A stretch of 64,000 bases of DNA from Prevotella sp. (GTDB lineage: Bacteria > Bacteroidota > Bacteroidia > Bacteroidales > Bacteroidaceae). Shown here in pieces: positions 18,076 through 27,588 of this stretch. Within the stretch, counting starts at the first letter, position 1, and each line of letters starts with the position of its first letter. The notes under the pieces were generated by a model. The model did not search any database. It was not told the origin of the DNA and saw only the letters and a program-made list of their open reading frames with translations. Made by a program: the position numbers and the translations under genes. The stretch spans positions 1-64,000 of the forward strand of contig JAFLSE010000006.1 of the NCBI GenBank assembly GCA_022511075.1, read 5' to 3'.

Positions 18076-18950
18076 TGGACTATATTTTACATATAATCAT
18101 TATGTTTGCCATTTACATCATGTTGGTGTTGAGTGCAAATTTACCAATTGGCATGGCTAATCTATTGACAATGTGTCAAGCGGCATTTTATGGAATTGGA
18201 GCCTACATTGGCACGTTTTTTTTGATGCAGTACAATCTTCCATTTTTGATTATAGCAGCCATCGTGATGATTGTGACGGGGGCATTCAGCCTTATCATTT
18301 CGTTGGCGTCCGTCAAATTGAAAGACGATTATTTTATTTTGGCAACACTCGGATTTCAGATGATTGTATATACCATCTTGTATAACTGGACCGATGTCAC
18401 AAATGGTCCCTATGGAATACCCGGAATTCCATCAATAAAACTGTTTGGTACGCTATCCCTCGATGCTATTTGGGAATATGCCGTATTATCAGTGGTTTTA
18501 GCAGTTGCCGTGGCACTTTTATTCAAGAAAATTAAATATTCTCCTTTTGGAAGAGTGTTAAAAGCGATACGGTATGATGAATCGTCAGTGAATGCTTTAG
18601 GACGTAATACTGTCAAGTTTAAAGTTCTCACATTTTTCCTATCTGCAGCATTTTCTGGATTAGCAGGACTGGTATATGCTTCTTATGTAAGCTATATTGA
18701 TCCTACAAGTTTCACCCTTGATGAAAGTATATTTATTATAACGGCACTATTCCTTGGGGGAATAGGAAATATAAAAGGTCCCATCATAGGAGCGTTGTTT
18801 GTCGTATTGTTGCCAGAGCTATTGCGGTTTGTTGGTATGCCTGATGCGATAGCAGCCAATATGCGCCAGATTATTTATGGCTTGGCTTTAATCGCTGTTA
18901 TGTTCACACGTCCCCAAGGATTTTGGGGCGAAAATAGTTATCGAGTATGA
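18075..18950 (+). CDS. livM: Branched-chain amino-acid-type ABC transporter permease LivM-like
   Basis: The 291-residue membrane protein has LivM hallmarks: NLPIGMANLLTMCQAAFYGIGAY near the start, the LKAIRYDESSVNALGRN motif at about residue 160 and FLGGIGNIKGPIIGAL at about 232. It pairs with LivH to form the membrane channel. It overlaps livG by four bases (ATGA), so translation is coupled. Confidence 0.9.
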   Translation: MDYILHIIIMFAIYIMLVLSANLPIGMANLLTMCQAAFYGIGAYIGTFFLMQYNLPFLIIAAIVMIVTGAFSLIISLASVKLKDDYFILATLGFQMIVYTILYNWTDVTNGPYGIPGIPSIKLFGTLSLDAIWEYAVLSVVLAVAVALLFKKIKYSPFGRVLKAIRYDESSVNALGRNTVKFKVLTFFLSAAFSGLAGLVYASYVSYIDPTSFTLDESIFIITALFLGGIGNIKGPIIGALFVVLLPELLRFVGMPDAIAANMRQIIYGLALIAVMFTRPQGFWGENSYRV

Positions 18951-19732
18951 TATTGACACTTGATGATATAAAACTCAGTTTTACGAATACCCATAGCGAG
19001 GTGTTAAACCTGCTGAATGGGGTGAATCTTCATGTAAAGCGAGGGAAGATAACCGCTTTAGTTGGCGGCAACGGAACTGGTAAAACAACGTTGTTCAATA
19101 TTATATCGGGATTCCAGGGCGACTATACTGGAAAGGTGTGGTTTGAAGGCCGTGATATATCTCATACAACTTCATATAAGATTGCCCGCAAAGGTATCGG
19201 CCGTTTGTTCCAAGGATGTCAGCTGATGGGGGACTTGACACTGATGGAAAATATGAAAGTAGCCTCTTCAGATACTACAGGAGAGTTTCCATTTTCTTCA
19301 TTGTTCCATCCTAAGCGAGTGAAGGAACAGGAATATCAGAAAGAACAGCAAGCCATCGAAATTTTGAAACGGCTGTTTGGTGAGGATTGCAAATATCTGC
19401 AAATGCTCAATCATAAGGCATCTTCTTTTTCTCATGGAGAGCAACGATTGATTGCCATCGCTCGTATACTGATGAACACCAATACCAAATTGTTGCTTTT
19501 AGATGAACCTACGGCAGGAGTCAATCCCGTCTATATTGATACGATAAAAGGAATTATCCGTGAGATGGTGGCAGAAGGACTCACGGTTCTTTTGATTGAG
19601 CACAATATGCATTTTGTTCGTAGTATTGCCGATATATGTGCCTATCTTGACGATGGGATTATTGCGAAAGTTGGCCCGACAGTCGATGTGCTTGACGACA
19701 AGGAAGTACGTAACAGTTATTTAGGACTATGA
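18947..19732 (+). CDS. livG: ABC transporter ATP-binding protein LivG-like
   Basis: The 261-residue ATPase is intact. Walker A is GGNGTGKTT at about 40-48, the signature SFSHGEQRLIAIAR at about 162-175, Walker B LLLLDEPTAGVNP at about 183-195, and the switch histidine is in LLIEHNMHF. The longer form with the SDTTGEF insert fits LivG rather than LivF. It is coupled to livM and livF by four-base overlaps. Confidence 0.9.
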   Translation: MILTLDDIKLSFTNTHSEVLNLLNGVNLHVKRGKITALVGGNGTGKTTLFNIISGFQGDYTGKVWFEGRDISHTTSYKIARKGIGRLFQGCQLMGDLTLMENMKVASSDTTGEFPFSSLFHPKRVKEQEYQKEQQAIEILKRLFGEDCKYLQMLNHKASSFSHGEQRLIAIARILMNTNTKLLLLDEPTAGVNPVYIDTIKGIIREMVAEGLTVLLIEHNMHFVRSIADICAYLDDGIIAKVGPTVDVLDDKEVRNSYLGL

Positions 19733-20436
19733 ATGCAATACTGGAGATAAAATGCCTGAGAGGTGGGTATCTACCTGGAGTCGATATCTTGCAAGATGTA
19801 AATCTGGCGATAGAGATAGGCGAAACAGTAGGAATTATAGGGTTGAACGGCTCTGGTAAGTCTACCTTAGGTAAGGCGATTGTGAATCTTATTCCCATTC
19901 GGCAAGGGGAGATTCTATATAAAGGTGTTTCTGTCATGGATATGCCAGCCAGCGGCTTGTCTCAGCAGGGAATTGTGATTATGCAGCAGGGAGGGAAAGT
20001 CTTCCGAACGATGAGTGTATGGGATAATCTGCAATTGGCTTTTAATACAAAAGATTGCCAGGTGATGGATACGCTTACGGAGTTTATTCCATTGTTGCAA
20101 CGGCCAAAGAGTGAACTACGTTACCGTATGGCGGATCAATTAAGTGGTGGCGAACGCCACCAGTTGGCATTGGCAATGACATTAGCCCAGCAGCCACAGC
20201 TTGTGGTGCTGGACGAGCCAAGTGCGGGATTGTCTCCGAAAGCTGTTGATGAGATGTACAGGATGCTTACATTGGCGAAAGAAAGATTAGGAATATCCAC
20301 TCTGCTTATCGAGCAAAATATAGCAAAAGCGATAACTTTTTGCAATCGGTGTGCCTTATTGTCTCATGGACGAATAATGCAAATTTTTACTAATCAAAAT
20401 ATTGAAGAGATTGAAAGAAAAATGTTTAATAAATAA
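19729..20436 (+). CDS. livF: ABC transporter ATP-binding protein LivF-like
   Basis: The 235-residue ATPase has Walker A GLNGSGKST at about 37-45, signature LSGGERHQLALA at about 135-146, Walker B LVVLDEPSAGLSP at about 158-170 and the histidine replaced by glutamine (LLIEQN), as in other LivF proteins. All catalytic motifs look functional. The receptor lipoprotein starts 10 bases downstream, where base composition turns clearly more AT-rich. Confidence 0.9.
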   Translation: MNAILEIKCLRGGYLPGVDILQDVNLAIEIGETVGIIGLNGSGKSTLGKAIVNLIPIRQGEILYKGVSVMDMPASGLSQQGIVIMQQGGKVFRTMSVWDNLQLAFNTKDCQVMDTLTEFIPLLQRPKSELRYRMADQLSGGERHQLALAMTLAQQPQLVVLDEPSAGLSPKAVDEMYRMLTLAKERLGISTLLIEQNIAKAITFCNRCALLSHGRIMQIFTNQNIEEIERKMFNK

Positions 20437-20446
20437 ATTTGTAATT

Positions 20447-21508
20447 ATGAAAAAAGTTGTTTTTTTATTTTTTGTTATAATTAGTTTTCTTTGCTCTTGT
20501 ACACCTTCAAAAACAGAACAAGGCAAAGTAAGAGTAGGAGTTCTGCTGCCTTTGACAGGAGATATTGCATTTATGGGAGAAATGCTGAAAAATGCAATGT
20601 TAATGAATCAGGACACCAGTAAAGTTGTATTATTTTTTGAAGATTCAAGAGGAGATACAAAAACTGCAGTGTCAATAGTTAACAATTTGATATCAACTAA
20701 ACATTGCGATGTTATTGTGAGTTTTTTACCACCAGTATCAGAAGCAATCAACCCAATATGCGAAAAAAAGAGTATTTTACATTTTGTGTTTGCATTTAGC
20801 CCAGAAATAACTCAACATAGTAATGTGATTAAGCAGTTCCCATCATCCGATTATGAGGCTATGCAATTTATATCATACGCAGAGAACTCCAAAGCAAAAA
20901 AAATTGTATATTTTAGACATTTATACCCTGATGCAGAATTAGCATATAAAAAGATTGTGAATCCAATATTGAAATCTAAAGGAATTGATGTAATAGATAT
21001 CCCTCACGAACAAAGCTGTAAAGATTATAAAAATTTGGCCTTAAAAACAAAAAATGAAAACCCTGACTTAGTTGTAGTTCAGTCTTTATCAATGAATTAT
21101 AAAAACATTTTAACTGATTTATATGACAATCAAGTAAAGAACATTATATTGGATTTGAATTGTGTCGATTTTTATGATGAAAATGACATGATAGGCGGTT
21201 TGTTGAATGATGTTCCATTTGTTGGTATGGAATTTATCCTTAAGAGTAGTTTTGTGAATTTCGTAAAAGAATATAGACAGAAGTATAATAAGAAGCCATA
21301 TGTATTTGGAGCATTCGCTTATGATCTTATGTATGTGCTCAATAATTTACAAAAGACAGGATATGAAAAAGAAATGATTATAGACTATTATCATAAGAAT
21401 GAAGTTAATGGAATTACAGGGCGAATAATGTATGATGAACTAGGAAATCAGATTATTGAATACGCGATTTTATGCTATTCAAACGGAGTGGTTAAAAATT
21501 ATGAATAA
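20447..21508 (+). CDS. LivK-like periplasmic-binding lipoprotein
   Basis: The 353-residue protein starts at ATG 20447 with a lipoprotein signal peptide (MKKVVFLFFVIISFLCSC; lipid-modified Cys at about residue 18). The mature part opens with VRVGVLLPLTGDIAFMGEMLKNA, the typical start of a type I (LivK/ANF-receptor) ligand-binding domain, and continues as two Rossmann-like lobes. It should sit on the periplasmic side of the inner membrane or, in Bacteroidota, possibly be exported to the outer membrane. It presumably presents its ligand to LivHMGF. The family binds amino acids, amides or small carboxylates; the ligand here cannot be read from the sequence. Confidence 0.85.
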   Translation: MKKVVFLFFVIISFLCSCTPSKTEQGKVRVGVLLPLTGDIAFMGEMLKNAMLMNQDTSKVVLFFEDSRGDTKTAVSIVNNLISTKHCDVIVSFLPPVSEAINPICEKKSILHFVFAFSPEITQHSNVIKQFPSSDYEAMQFISYAENSKAKKIVYFRHLYPDAELAYKKIVNPILKSKGIDVIDIPHEQSCKDYKNLALKTKNENPDLVVVQSLSMNYKNILTDLYDNQVKNIILDLNCVDFYDENDMIGGLLNDVPFVGMEFILKSSFVNFVKEYRQKYNKKPYVFGAFAYDLMYVLNNLQKTGYEKEMIIDYYHKNEVNGITGRIMYDELGNQIIEYAILCYSNGVVKNYE

Positions 21509-21518
21509 GTGAATTGTT

Positions 21519-24497
21519 ATGCAAGAAAGAACATCAATTTCATTTAATGAATCAATAAATTATGGTCCATTGCTAGAAGGACTAGGGATTGTGAGATTTG
21601 ATTGTGGCAGTATTCAAGACAACAACAAATGGATTCCTGATAAAAAAAATAGTTTTTGCCTCCAAGGTGAAGGAGGGCTTCATGAAAAAATAAGTGAATT
21701 ATTTCAAGAAAAATTTATACAACAGAATCCTATAAATCTTTTGATGGATTATTATAAAGATAAAGGATATAAATCAATAAATGATGATTTTGTCTTAAAG
21801 CAAATTGATACAAATATTTTATATAGTATATGCATGTTCCCATTTACAGGGAGGTCTGTTATAAGTAATAATAGGAGAATCCCTCAAAATAGCTTGTGTT
21901 CTTTGGAAAAAGCAGAACAAATTAGTTCAAATCGGGAAAAGGAAGTTTGTGATTTTTTTGATACATTTGATAAAATTGTATTGCCAAAAGAAAAAAAATG
22001 CAATAATAGCAAAAGGGAACTGTTTTGGGAATATCAACAGATTTTCACAGATATTATATGCAGTATATATAATGTTCAATATGTAAGTGTTATATTACTA
22101 TTAATAAAGCAAAATGAACATTTTGATTTTTCTAATTTTGTAATCATATTTGGGTCAGATAACACAATTCAGGATAAAACTAAACCAGGACATAATCAAT
22201 TGAAGGCTATTTTACAGGCAATACTTCAAGAAAAACTAAAAAAAATTATTAGGATCCAAAAAGAACGGATTCAAAAAGAATCAATAAAATCAGCAGTGTC
22301 TGCAATTATGTCAAGAAATATGAGTCATAATCTTGGCAGCCATTATCTATATTATACAAAGGCACATCTTGATGTACTAGCAAATAAGAGTGGTGAGAAA
22401 GGACCTGATATAAGAGGTGCAGCAAAGGTTTTAGCCTATATGCAGACTCGTATGGATTATTTGGCTACAATTATTTCCAATGATAAATATCCATATGGCT
22501 CTGTGAATTTCAAATCACAGATATATGATGAACTGACAATAGATGATTTCTCAAAGAGGCATTTTAACAAAGATGAAGATAAGCCAAGAAGAACGACGAA
22601 TTTTTTATTGTCTAATTTAATTCTGTCAGAAAATTTTTCCCGTTCAAATATTTTCGATAATATTATCAATGCAGATGGGGGACATATGTCTCTTAAATTA
22701 CAGACAATGTTATGGAACGGAAATAAATATGAATTATTTACAGGAACAGCAATCAATAAGGATGAAGCCACTAATGGTATACCAACTATTGAGCAAGAAG
22801 AAAAGATAAAAAATATATTATCCGGAATTAATTTAGCTCTCCCTGGAGGGGCTATGTCTTGCCATGCCTTTTTTAATGTATTGGAAAATTTTATACGTAA
22901 TTCAGCAAAATATTGTCAAGAGGATTTTCAGGAAGAAGGACTTATAATAACTATTGCTATCCGTCAAAATTCACATGATAAAACAAAATTGGATTTCATC
23001 CTTTTTGATAATAAAAAGAACGCAAATAAAGTATTATCAAATAACAGCAAGAAGCCAAAAACACTAATCCAAAATATTAATGATCAACTTGCTAATTTGT
23101 GTATTTTAGATAAGGATAACGGAATTGAAAAATCTTCTAAAGGATTGAAAGAAATGCTTTTCTCTACCGTTTGGATGAGAGCTTATAATTACCCAAATAA
23201 AACATATGCTGATATTATAAATTTGATTCATTCAAAGAAAAGTGGAAAAGAAAAACTGAAATTAATCAATCAATATGGATTTAAAATTGTTCCAATCACT
23301 AGTAAAGGGCGCATTGCATCTAAAAATAAAGAAAATGCAAATCTTGGTCTTATGTTTACTCTGCCGGAGTTTCTGCCTATTAACAAATTAGATATTTCTA
23401 ACTTTGATTCTGAAAGCACTCAGATTACTAAGAGTTTAAGTATTTATGCAGATATTATTGAGTTTGCGAAAAGACCTACAAAAAGCAATTCCTCTGATAG
23501 AAATTATGTGGATTTCTTCACTCGGACATATTTTTCTGATACATTTGATGATACTGAATATAATTCCTTTTTAAAAAATACAAAAGTGTTGAGTGCAGCA
23601 GATGAGACAAGTTTGGTTGTATTCAAGTTCAAATCCATTCTTAACCGAAGATTCAGGAAAGAGATTGAAATGCTGAAAAGATTGGATGAGAATATAGTGC
23701 TTGATATTGACTCTTTTCAATTAACATTTGGAGGAGATGTGTATGAAGGGGACTCTCTTCTTGACATGAATCGACAAATATATTTTAAACGTCATCTAAA
23801 TACCCAAAATGATCTGTCAACATGTAAGGAATTTGCTTATGCTGATACTGTATCAGGCGGTAATTTTACAATAACACTATATTCCCTTGTAAAACAAGGT
23901 ATAGATGATGATGGGAAATACAAGACATGGAAAGATAAATTATTTAGTTTAAAAGTAAAAGAATCAGCTTTAACTAGAATAACGTTAATTGATGAACGTC
24001 TTTTTAATAATACTGTTGATTTTGGGAAGGAAAGAGAGATTGAACTTGAATTAAAGAACATACGTGTCTTGAATTATAATCCTGAAAAAACTAAAAGTGC
24101 AAAAAGTCTTTCGGAAATATTTGAAGGGAATTCATTCAAAGACAAAACTAATAGAACACATTTTTTGTCAATTCATCTTGGTCTTATCGAAAAAATCGTT
24201 AAGAGCGACGTTGTCGTAAGAAAATTTTTAAAGCAAAAAGAATCTTTTGAGGAGAGAGTTAAGATTTTTATGGAAAAAATAGCTCAAGAGTTTAGTTGTG
24301 AAGGCTCTGATGTTTATATCTCTGTTCATTCTGGACGAGGTGATTTCTCAAAAGAGTTAGAAGGACCGCTCTCCATTTATCCATTTATTAGCCTTGCTGC
24401 TATTGAAAATTCTTTCAGCAACTCAAAATTTTTACTCTCTCAGTTGTTTTATAACACTGTGTATATCGGAAAAGGTCGAATTAATAAAAAGAAATAA
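21519..24497 (+). CDS. Large histidine-kinase-like (GHKL) protein
   Basis: The 992-residue soluble protein has an H-box-like motif SRNMSHNLGSHYL with His at about 270, followed by a helical stretch. An N-box-like FFNVLENFIRNSAKY at about 451-465 follows, as in GHKL ATPases. The G1 position (FILFDNKKN, about 490-500) is degenerate, and a G2-like segment NLGLMFTLP lies near 610, after an insert with KGLKEMLFSTVWMR. The N-terminal ~250 residues and C-terminal ~380 residues are unclassified. No membrane segment is seen, so it would sense inside the cell. It is 10 bases downstream of the receptor gene and 2 bases before the next gene. Either a protein kinase or a Hsp90/MORC-like ATPase is possible. 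Confidence 0.65.
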   Translation: MQERTSISFNESINYGPLLEGLGIVRFDCGSIQDNNKWIPDKKNSFCLQGEGGLHEKISELFQEKFIQQNPINLLMDYYKDKGYKSINDDFVLKQIDTNILYSICMFPFTGRSVISNNRRIPQNSLCSLEKAEQISSNREKEVCDFFDTFDKIVLPKEKKCNNSKRELFWEYQQIFTDIICSIYNVQYVSVILLLIKQNEHFDFSNFVIIFGSDNTIQDKTKPGHNQLKAILQAILQEKLKKIIRIQKERIQKESIKSAVSAIMSRNMSHNLGSHYLYYTKAHLDVLANKSGEKGPDIRGAAKVLAYMQTRMDYLATIISNDKYPYGSVNFKSQIYDELTIDDFSKRHFNKDEDKPRRTTNFLLSNLILSENFSRSNIFDNIINADGGHMSLKLQTMLWNGNKYELFTGTAINKDEATNGIPTIEQEEKIKNILSGINLALPGGAMSCHAFFNVLENFIRNSAKYCQEDFQEEGLIITIAIRQNSHDKTKLDFILFDNKKNANKVLSNNSKKPKTLIQNINDQLANLCILDKDNGIEKSSKGLKEMLFSTVWMRAYNYPNKTYADIINLIHSKKSGKEKLKLINQYGFKIVPITSKGRIASKNKENANLGLMFTLPEFLPINKLDISNFDSESTQITKSLSIYADIIEFAKRPTKSNSSDRNYVDFFTRTYFSDTFDDTEYNSFLKNTKVLSAADETSLVVFKFKSILNRRFRKEIEMLKRLDENIVLDIDSFQLTFGGDVYEGDSLLDMNRQIYFKRHLNTQNDLSTCKEFAYADTVSGGNFTITLYSLVKQGIDDDGKYKTWKDKLFSLKVKESALTRITLIDERLFNNTVDFGKEREIELELKNIRVLNYNPEKTKSAKSLSEIFEGNSFKDKTNRTHFLSIHLGLIEKIVKSDVVVRKFLKQKESFEERVKIFMEKIAQEFSCEGSDVYISVHSGRGDFSKELEGPLSIYPFISLAAIENSFSNSKFLLSQLFYNTVYIGKGRINKKK

Positions 24498-24499
24498 TT

Positions 24500-25015
24500 A
24501 TGAATATCATTCTTATTACTACAAAAGGTAGATTTGTACCAAAGGATAGTGACAATCGTGGCTTTTCTAAAATTCTGCAGACACGAAAGGAAGATGTCTC
24601 TATTTTCAAGAAGGAGTGTGATGATTATGTCGTGTATGTAACTAAGTGTATAGCTGACGAGTCGCAGTCTCAGATAAAAAAACATAATGATATTTCTGAC
24701 ATACTAGAAATTGTTAAAAAAGATGCGGCAGATACTTATAAAGAGATTTCTAAGAAGTATTTAATTGCTCATGACGGTGATCTACTCGAATTTACCACAG
24801 GTAAATATGGTCGATATGGTTTGTTCCATGAGAATGATTTTAATAATACTACAGAGGAGAATCGTTTTTATAAATGTTTTAAGGAATGGGATATTTATAT
24901 TTTCCAACATGAGCCTATTTGCAAAATGTTCAGCCAAGTTGTCGCTTATATTAGAAAAGACTTTACCAATGAACAAATCAATTATGCATTAGAAGTTATA
25001 AAAAATGAAGCATAG
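24500..25015 (+). CDS. Hypothetical protein of the liv-associated operon
   Basis: A 171-residue protein with no recognised family. It opens with a beta-strand-like MNIILITTKGRF and contains a cluster of aromatic and acidic residues in its second half (FYKCFKEWDIYIFQHEP). No signal peptide or membrane segment is present. It starts 2 bases after the GHKL-like gene and overlaps the following gene by 11 bases, so its stoichiometry and function are probably tied to both. Confidence 0.65.
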   Translation: MNIILITTKGRFVPKDSDNRGFSKILQTRKEDVSIFKKECDDYVVYVTKCIADESQSQIKKHNDISDILEIVKKDAADTYKEISKKYLIAHDGDLLEFTTGKYGRYGLFHENDFNNTTEENRFYKCFKEWDIYIFQHEPICKMFSQVVAYIRKDFTNEQINYALEVIKNEA

Positions 25016-26822
25016 AAATTCTGTATTATTATATTTTTCATTCAAGCAAGAACGGCAAAAAATGTTTTGGGAGACTGTTCACAAGGAGGAACTCAACTGT
25101 CAAAATAATGCATTATTTAGATGCGGGGATGAGGATTGCACCTATTCAAGCATTGCAAACTTAATAATGTTCTTAAATAACTATGGTGGAGATTATCAGT
25201 CTTTGCATATTATAATTGACATAATGTCGTTTAAAACGGAAAATCGAATGAATCAGATAGATTCTTTAAGAGACGCTGTTTTGTCGTTTCCTGAAGTACA
25301 ATTTTTATTTGATTATCCTGCTGGAGACAAACAAAATTTGTTAGAGTATTTATTTTACGATGAGGAGGAAATTCGTGAGCACTATAAAGATTTCCCTGAG
25401 GAGGAATGGGCGGATGTAAAAGGGAAAGTATTCACTCCTTTCTTAGAAACATGTTGGGAGAAACCCGAGAATGGTGAAGGGTTAAAATTATATTTTTATA
25501 GGATTATATGCGGGAGAGATAACACGTTTGATGGAACAAATCTTAGATATGCTATCAAATATTGGAAATATGTCATTTTAAGAGTTGATAAGAACAGAAA
25601 TTTCAATAAAGTACAAGATAGCCGTTCAGAAAGTATAGCAATATGTGTTGAGGAAGAGACTAATCAAAATATGTTTACATCATATGCATTATATCAAAAT
25701 GGTTATCGTGTAATTCCTATAACTTCTGCAACTGAGCTTAAAATCCTTAATAAAGAAATTTGTTCTATAGAAAAGAACTCTATTAAAAATGTAATTATTA
25801 TAAGAGATTACGATCTTCAATTCGAGGATGAAGGAAAAAATGTAGATTTGGTCAGAGGATATAAACATTGCACTAAAGCCGAAATTAAAGAGCGACAATC
25901 CATAGAGTTAGAGTATTATGATTTAGGTTGGACTGATATGTGTAAGAAACATCCTCTAGATGACGACGACAATTTCTATTGGAATAATTTGGTAGAATAC
26001 CCTACCTATTTTATTACAAAAGGACCTCGTAATGCCAAAGTTGAACTTCCTCTTGGCAATCGGAAGACAAGGATTACTGGCGATAAAAATAAATTGATTC
26101 TTGTTGGACTAAAAAAACCTATAAGTGGCATATATATACCATTCCATAAAATAAGTAAAATTAAACAGCGTTTCAGAGCAACAAGGCAAATGGAAGAGTA
26201 TGTGACCACTAGAAACAAACACGATCATAGTACCCCGCTAGATATATATGATATGATTAACATTATGCTAAAAAGGGCAGAAAGCTACTATGAAAATGGA
26301 CGTTTTCGTTTAGCAGCACTTATATGTAGTGAAGCAATTGAGATTATGAATGGTTTTCACCAACGGCTTATGGTTAAAGCCATATATTTAAAAGCTCGGT
26401 CAGAAAATGCAATTGTAATGGATGTAATTGGGGGTGACGAAGAAGCCTTAGCAGCAGATGCATTGTTCAGAATTGATTTGATAAAAGATAATGTTAATCG
26501 TATTTATCTTAGTAAAGACGAGAGCAGAACTAATAATCAAGCATCATCTAGCAAAAAATCTCCCCAATACAACATTAAATCCACATCTGATATTAGAAGC
26601 ATAAATGTGCTCAATCGAATCTATAGTGATTGTAGAAAATTCTGTAAAGAACATGAACATTTTGTTGCAGAAAATAGATTTTTGAGTGCAATAGGACATT
26701 TAAATGAAGGATATTCTATTGGAGCATTGGGAAGTAATATTATAACAATAATAAGTAATATAAAGGAAACATACAAAGAAATGGTAAGCTTTATTAACGA
26801 CAATATAGAAAATGGAAAATAA
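25005..26822 (+). CDS. Hypothetical protein with TPR-like region, liv-associated operon
   Basis: A 605-residue soluble protein. The first ~100 residues may be a Rossmann-like fold (LHIIIDIMSF, then VQFLFDYPAG), loosely like a receiver or TIR-type fold, but no catalytic motif is clear. Residues around 415-480 (MLKRAESYYENGRFRLAALICSEAIEI) look like TPR helices. The C-terminal part is helical. It overlaps both neighbours by 11 bases. A scaffold or response protein acting with the GHKL-like protein is plausible, but this is inference. Confidence 0.65.
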   Translation: MKHRNSVLLYFSFKQERQKMFWETVHKEELNCQNNALFRCGDEDCTYSSIANLIMFLNNYGGDYQSLHIIIDIMSFKTENRMNQIDSLRDAVLSFPEVQFLFDYPAGDKQNLLEYLFYDEEEIREHYKDFPEEEWADVKGKVFTPFLETCWEKPENGEGLKLYFYRIICGRDNTFDGTNLRYAIKYWKYVILRVDKNRNFNKVQDSRSESIAICVEEETNQNMFTSYALYQNGYRVIPITSATELKILNKEICSIEKNSIKNVIIIRDYDLQFEDEGKNVDLVRGYKHCTKAEIKERQSIELEYYDLGWTDMCKKHPLDDDDNFYWNNLVEYPTYFITKGPRNAKVELPLGNRKTRITGDKNKLILVGLKKPISGIYIPFHKISKIKQRFRATRQMEEYVTTRNKHDHSTPLDIYDMINIMLKRAESYYENGRFRLAALICSEAIEIMNGFHQRLMVKAIYLKARSENAIVMDVIGGDEEALAADALFRIDLIKDNVNRIYLSKDESRTNNQASSSKKSPQYNIKSTSDIRSINVLNRIYSDCRKFCKEHEHFVAENRFLSAIGHLNEGYSIGALGSNIITIISNIKETYKEMVSFINDNIENGK

Positions 26823-27588
26823 CAACAAGTCACTATTAAGCAAATTTCATAGACTGCTTATTTGGTTATCTAACCGTCAGCTTTATAAGAGAATAGTTAA
26901 TCATTTTAATGATTATCCATATATATGGATTTTGTTATTTCTTCTATTAATTACAGCATACGCTATTTCCCCTATTAATTGGGGACTTGCTAATTGGATT
27001 ATTAAAATAGTTTTGCTATTATTCATGGTTCTTCTAATGTTGAAGCCCATGAATGCTGTTTTTGGATTAATCGGATCTACTGGGTCTATTCGTCTGTTTT
27101 TTGCCAATTTCATATGTATAACAACTATTTTTGCGGTAATCTATCAATATGGTATATTTAAGAATGCAGGAATTACTTATGACATTAATCAGCCTCATAT
27201 TGACTATAGTATTTTTGCTGATAATTCTAATAAAACTGAGATGAAAATTTCTGGTAAGCAAGATAGTTTGTTTTTTAAACATCACCAAGATAGTATTACT
27301 TTTGAAGAAACGATTATTCATATGACAAGAGATACGCTTCATTATCAAAGAATCAATTTTATGCAAGTATGGCAGAGTTCCGTTCTTACTACTTTAACGC
27401 AAGATCCTGCCGATTTGTTTACAATTGCTTCTGTTTACAATGCATCCGCTGAAAGCAAAAATAGTCTATTAGACAAGCAAAAGAGCGAATTGTTTGAATG
27501 GATCCTTATAGTGCATATTATTATTTCTTGGATATTTTTGGGCGTGTTTATTTCTTTGCTATATAGTAAGTTCTGTTACGAATCGTAA
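26812..27588 (+). CDS. Membrane protein with channel-like C-terminus, liv-associated operon
   Basis: The 258-residue protein has three hydrophobic helices in the first ~120 residues, a ~60-residue polar region, then FMQVWQSSVLTTLTQ and a final helix ILIVHIIISWIFLGVFISLLYSKF. The last part resembles the pore loop and inner helix of two-helix ion channels (FLGxFIxxLYxK ending), but the selectivity filter TxGYG is absent. Being last in the operon and overlapping the previous gene, it could be the membrane effector of the system (inference). Confidence 0.6.
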   Translation: MENNNKSLLSKFHRLLIWLSNRQLYKRIVNHFNDYPYIWILLFLLLITAYAISPINWGLANWIIKIVLLLFMVLLMLKPMNAVFGLIGSTGSIRLFFANFICITTIFAVIYQYGIFKNAGITYDINQPHIDYSIFADNSNKTEMKISGKQDSLFFKHHQDSITFEETIIHMTRDTLHYQRINFMQVWQSSVLTTLTQDPADLFTIASVYNASAESKNSLLDKQKSELFEWILIVHIIISWIFLGVFISLLYSKFCYES

